From Candidatus Apopatocola equi (GTDB lineage Bacteria > Bacillota > Clostridia > Oscillospirales > Oscillospiraceae): a stretch of 7,072 nucleotides of DNA. The notes beneath the pieces are model-generated. The model searched no databases, had not been told where the DNA came from, and saw only the letters and a program-made list of their open reading frames with translations. This document shows, in pieces, positions 5,761-7,072 of this stretch (position 1 is its first letter; the number at the start of each line of letters is the position of its first letter). The stretch covers positions 1 through 7,072 of the forward strand of contig JAGHSH010000224.1 of NCBI GenBank assembly GCA_018065965.1. The letters run 5' to 3'. A program made the translations under genes and the position numbers.

Positions 5761-6791
5761 AGCTGCACAGTCTTGACATTCTGGCCAATGTCCAGAGCAG
5801 CGGCACCGTGGGCGGTGCGGAGATCTTTCATAAAAAGCTCGCAGAAGCCTTTTCCCGCTATGTGGACTGCGTGGATCTGGTAGAGGTGCCCTGCTGCGAG
5901 GATAGCTTTGATACTATTATGGAATCCTACCGGCGCTGCTATGATCTCAATGTGCTGAAGTATGACGCCGTTCTCTCCTCCAAAGCGCCCACCTTTGCCG
6001 TTCGCCATCCGAACCATGTCTGCTATCTGATGCATACCGTCCGTGTTTTCTACGATATGTTTGAGGAGCTGAACGCACATCCCGTGAATTTTGAGCGCCG
6101 GCAGCTGCTCTTCCGGATGGATAAGGAGCTGCTCTCCCCTCCCCGCACGAAGGCGGTTTATACGATCGGAGAGGAAGTTCCGGAGCGGATCCGAAAGTAT
6201 ATCGGCATTGAAAGCACGGCTCTTCATCCCGGGATGACCGACGAAGGCTTTTATACCGCCCAAGCCGGGGATTATATCTACCTGCCCGGCAGACTCCACC
6301 GCTGGAAACGGGTCGATCTTTGCATAGAGGCCATGGGGTATGTAAAGACCCCCGTCAGGCTGAAAATTGCCGGGAGCGGTGAACAGGAGCAGGAGCTGCG
6401 CGCGCTCTCCGCCAATCTGCCCCGTGTGGAGTTCCTTGGACGGGTCTCAGACGAGGAAATGAAGTGCCTTTACGCCAACGCTCTGGCGGTCGCCTTTACG
6501 CCCCTCCGGGAGGATTACGGCTACATTCTCCATGAAGCCTTCAAAAGCGAGAAACCGGTGCTGACCTGCACGGACTCCGGTGAACCGGCGCGGTTTATCC
6601 GCAGCGGGGAGAACGGATTTCTCTGCGGCCCCGATCCCCGGGAGATCGCGGCGCGCTTTGATGAATTCTATCTTCACAGGGAGAAAACCGCCGCCATGGG
6701 ACGCTGCGGTAAAAAAAGCATTGAGTCGATCACCTGGGACGCAGTGGTGGAAACGCTGCTGCCCGTACTGGAAGAAAAACTGCCGAGGTAA
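5757..6791 (+). CDS. Glycosyltransferase family 4 (GT-B fold)
   Basis: This 344-aa enzyme is predicted to transfer a sugar from an activated donor onto a growing surface glycan at the cytoplasmic face of the membrane. The N-terminal acceptor domain begins with LDILANVQSSGTVGGAEIFH (residues 6-25), whose GTVGGAE is the GT4 Gly-rich loop. The C-terminal donor domain starts around YLPGRLHRWKRVD (175-187), where R179 and K184 occupy the usual phosphate-contact positions. It continues with LKIAGSGEQ (202-210), VEFLGRVSDEEM (224-235) and the catalytic-type E-x7-E (E252 and E260 in EDYGYILHE), followed by GENGFLC. The length is slightly short but complete for GT4. The start codon overlaps the upstream stop (ATGA) and has AGGT at 5745-5748, indicating translational coupling. 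Donor and acceptor sugars cannot be read from the sequence. Confidence 0.9.
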   Translation: MKLHSLDILANVQSSGTVGGAEIFHKKLAEAFSRYVDCVDLVEVPCCEDSFDTIMESYRRCYDLNVLKYDAVLSSKAPTFAVRHPNHVCYLMHTVRVFYDMFEELNAHPVNFERRQLLFRMDKELLSPPRTKAVYTIGEEVPERIRKYIGIESTALHPGMTDEGFYTAQAGDYIYLPGRLHRWKRVDLCIEAMGYVKTPVRLKIAGSGEQEQELRALSANLPRVEFLGRVSDEEMKCLYANALAVAFTPLREDYGYILHEAFKSEKPVLTCTDSGEPARFIRSGENGFLCGPDPREIAARFDEFYLHREKTAAMGRCGKKSIESITWDAVVETLLPVLEEKLPR

Positions 6792-6796
6792 TGCGG

Positions 6797-7072
6797 ATGG
6801 ATAGAACGAGAATCACTGTTTTGGATATGCAGCCCATCGACCCTCCGGTCGGCGGAGGTCGGCTCCGGCTGATGGGGCTATACAGCGGCATGAGCGATGA
6901 CGTGGACGTGACCTATGTTGGCTCTTTTGACTGGCGCGGGCCGGAATATCGGGAGATCAGACTTTCTGATAACCTCACGGAAATCGACGTTCCCCTCTCC
7001 GAGGCTCATTTTGCCTCCCATGATGCGTTGGCGAAAGAGCTGGGAAAGGGCTGCATAGACTCCGCATTCCCC
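6797..7072 (+). CDS. Probable glycosyltransferase, N-terminal part (cut by window end)
   Basis: An open frame runs off the right edge after 92 codons. The product begins MDRTRITVLDMQPIDPPVGG; the GGGRLRLMGLYSGM segment is a glycine-rich loop like that of GT-B glycosyltransferases. It then continues with VTYVGSFDWRG and EIDVPLSEAHF. I recall similar N-termini in glycosyltransferases of polysaccharide loci, but the catalytic domain is outside the window, so the family is not proven. ATG 6797 is preferred because GAGGT (6785-6789) lies 7 nt upstream. The in-frame ATG at 6791, overlapping the previous stop as TAATG, is too close to that ribosome binding site. It continues the methyltransferase-GT4 operon. 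Confidence 0.7.
   Translation, partial: MDRTRITVLDMQPIDPPVGGGRLRLMGLYSGMSDDVDVTYVGSFDWRGPEYREIRLSDNLTEIDVPLSEAHFASHDALAKELGKGCIDSAFP

Noticed and set aside
5733..6299. 188-codon minus-strand frame opposite the GT4 N-terminus
   Set aside because: It is antisense to a motif-supported glycosyltransferase and spans the ATGA gene junction.
1..7072. CRISPR array, tRNA, rRNA or toxin-antitoxin genes
   Set aside because: No regularly spaced repeats, cloverleaf, or short paired ORFs of these types were seen on either strand.

Overview
The window looks like chromosomal DNA from a GC-moderate clostridial bacterium, probably an uncultured gut-type member of the Oscillospiraceae/Lachnospiraceae sort. 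Evidence for this is indirect: consensus sigma-A-type promoters, strong AGGAGG-like ribosome binding sites, signal peptides of the 'RRRFLSILL...AAFA' style, and secreted proteins built from clostridial beta-repeat and DUF4214-like modules. No rRNA, tRNA or taxonomic marker is present, so the assignment is tentative. All genes are on the + strand and no gene-free stretch exceeds 300 bases.

Layout. Positions 1-75 hold stacked hairpins that resemble the end of an IS200/IS605-type element. An AT-rich stretch leads into a near-perfect promoter (TTGACT-17-TATAAT, 123-151) and an approximately 80-nt leader. Two tandem paralogous genes follow (238-2148 and 2228-4117). They encode secreted proteins of 636 and 629 aa with a signal peptide, an acidic Glu/Ala-rich linker, a beta-rich middle and four copies of a DUF4214-like unit. 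A strong intrinsic terminator (4132-4174) closes this two-gene unit.

A second, extended -10 promoter (4213-4241) and a GC-rich structured leader drive a separate unit. It contains a 478-aa SAM methyltransferase of the surface-polysaccharide type (4324-5760), a GT4 glycosyltransferase overlapping it by ATGA (5757-6791), and the start of a third protein, probably another glycosyltransferase (6797 to beyond the right edge).

Working model (inference). The right-hand unit is the start of a surface-glycan assembly locus, and the methyltransferase may modify or cap a chain. The left-hand unit supplies two paralogous exported proteins with nearly invariant ends and a fast-diverging middle. Neither has an LPxTG, SLH or transmembrane anchor, so the conserved DUF4214-like C-terminus may be what ties them to the cell surface or glycan. 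The paralogue pair beside a glycan-capping-type operon is the most interesting aspect of this window.
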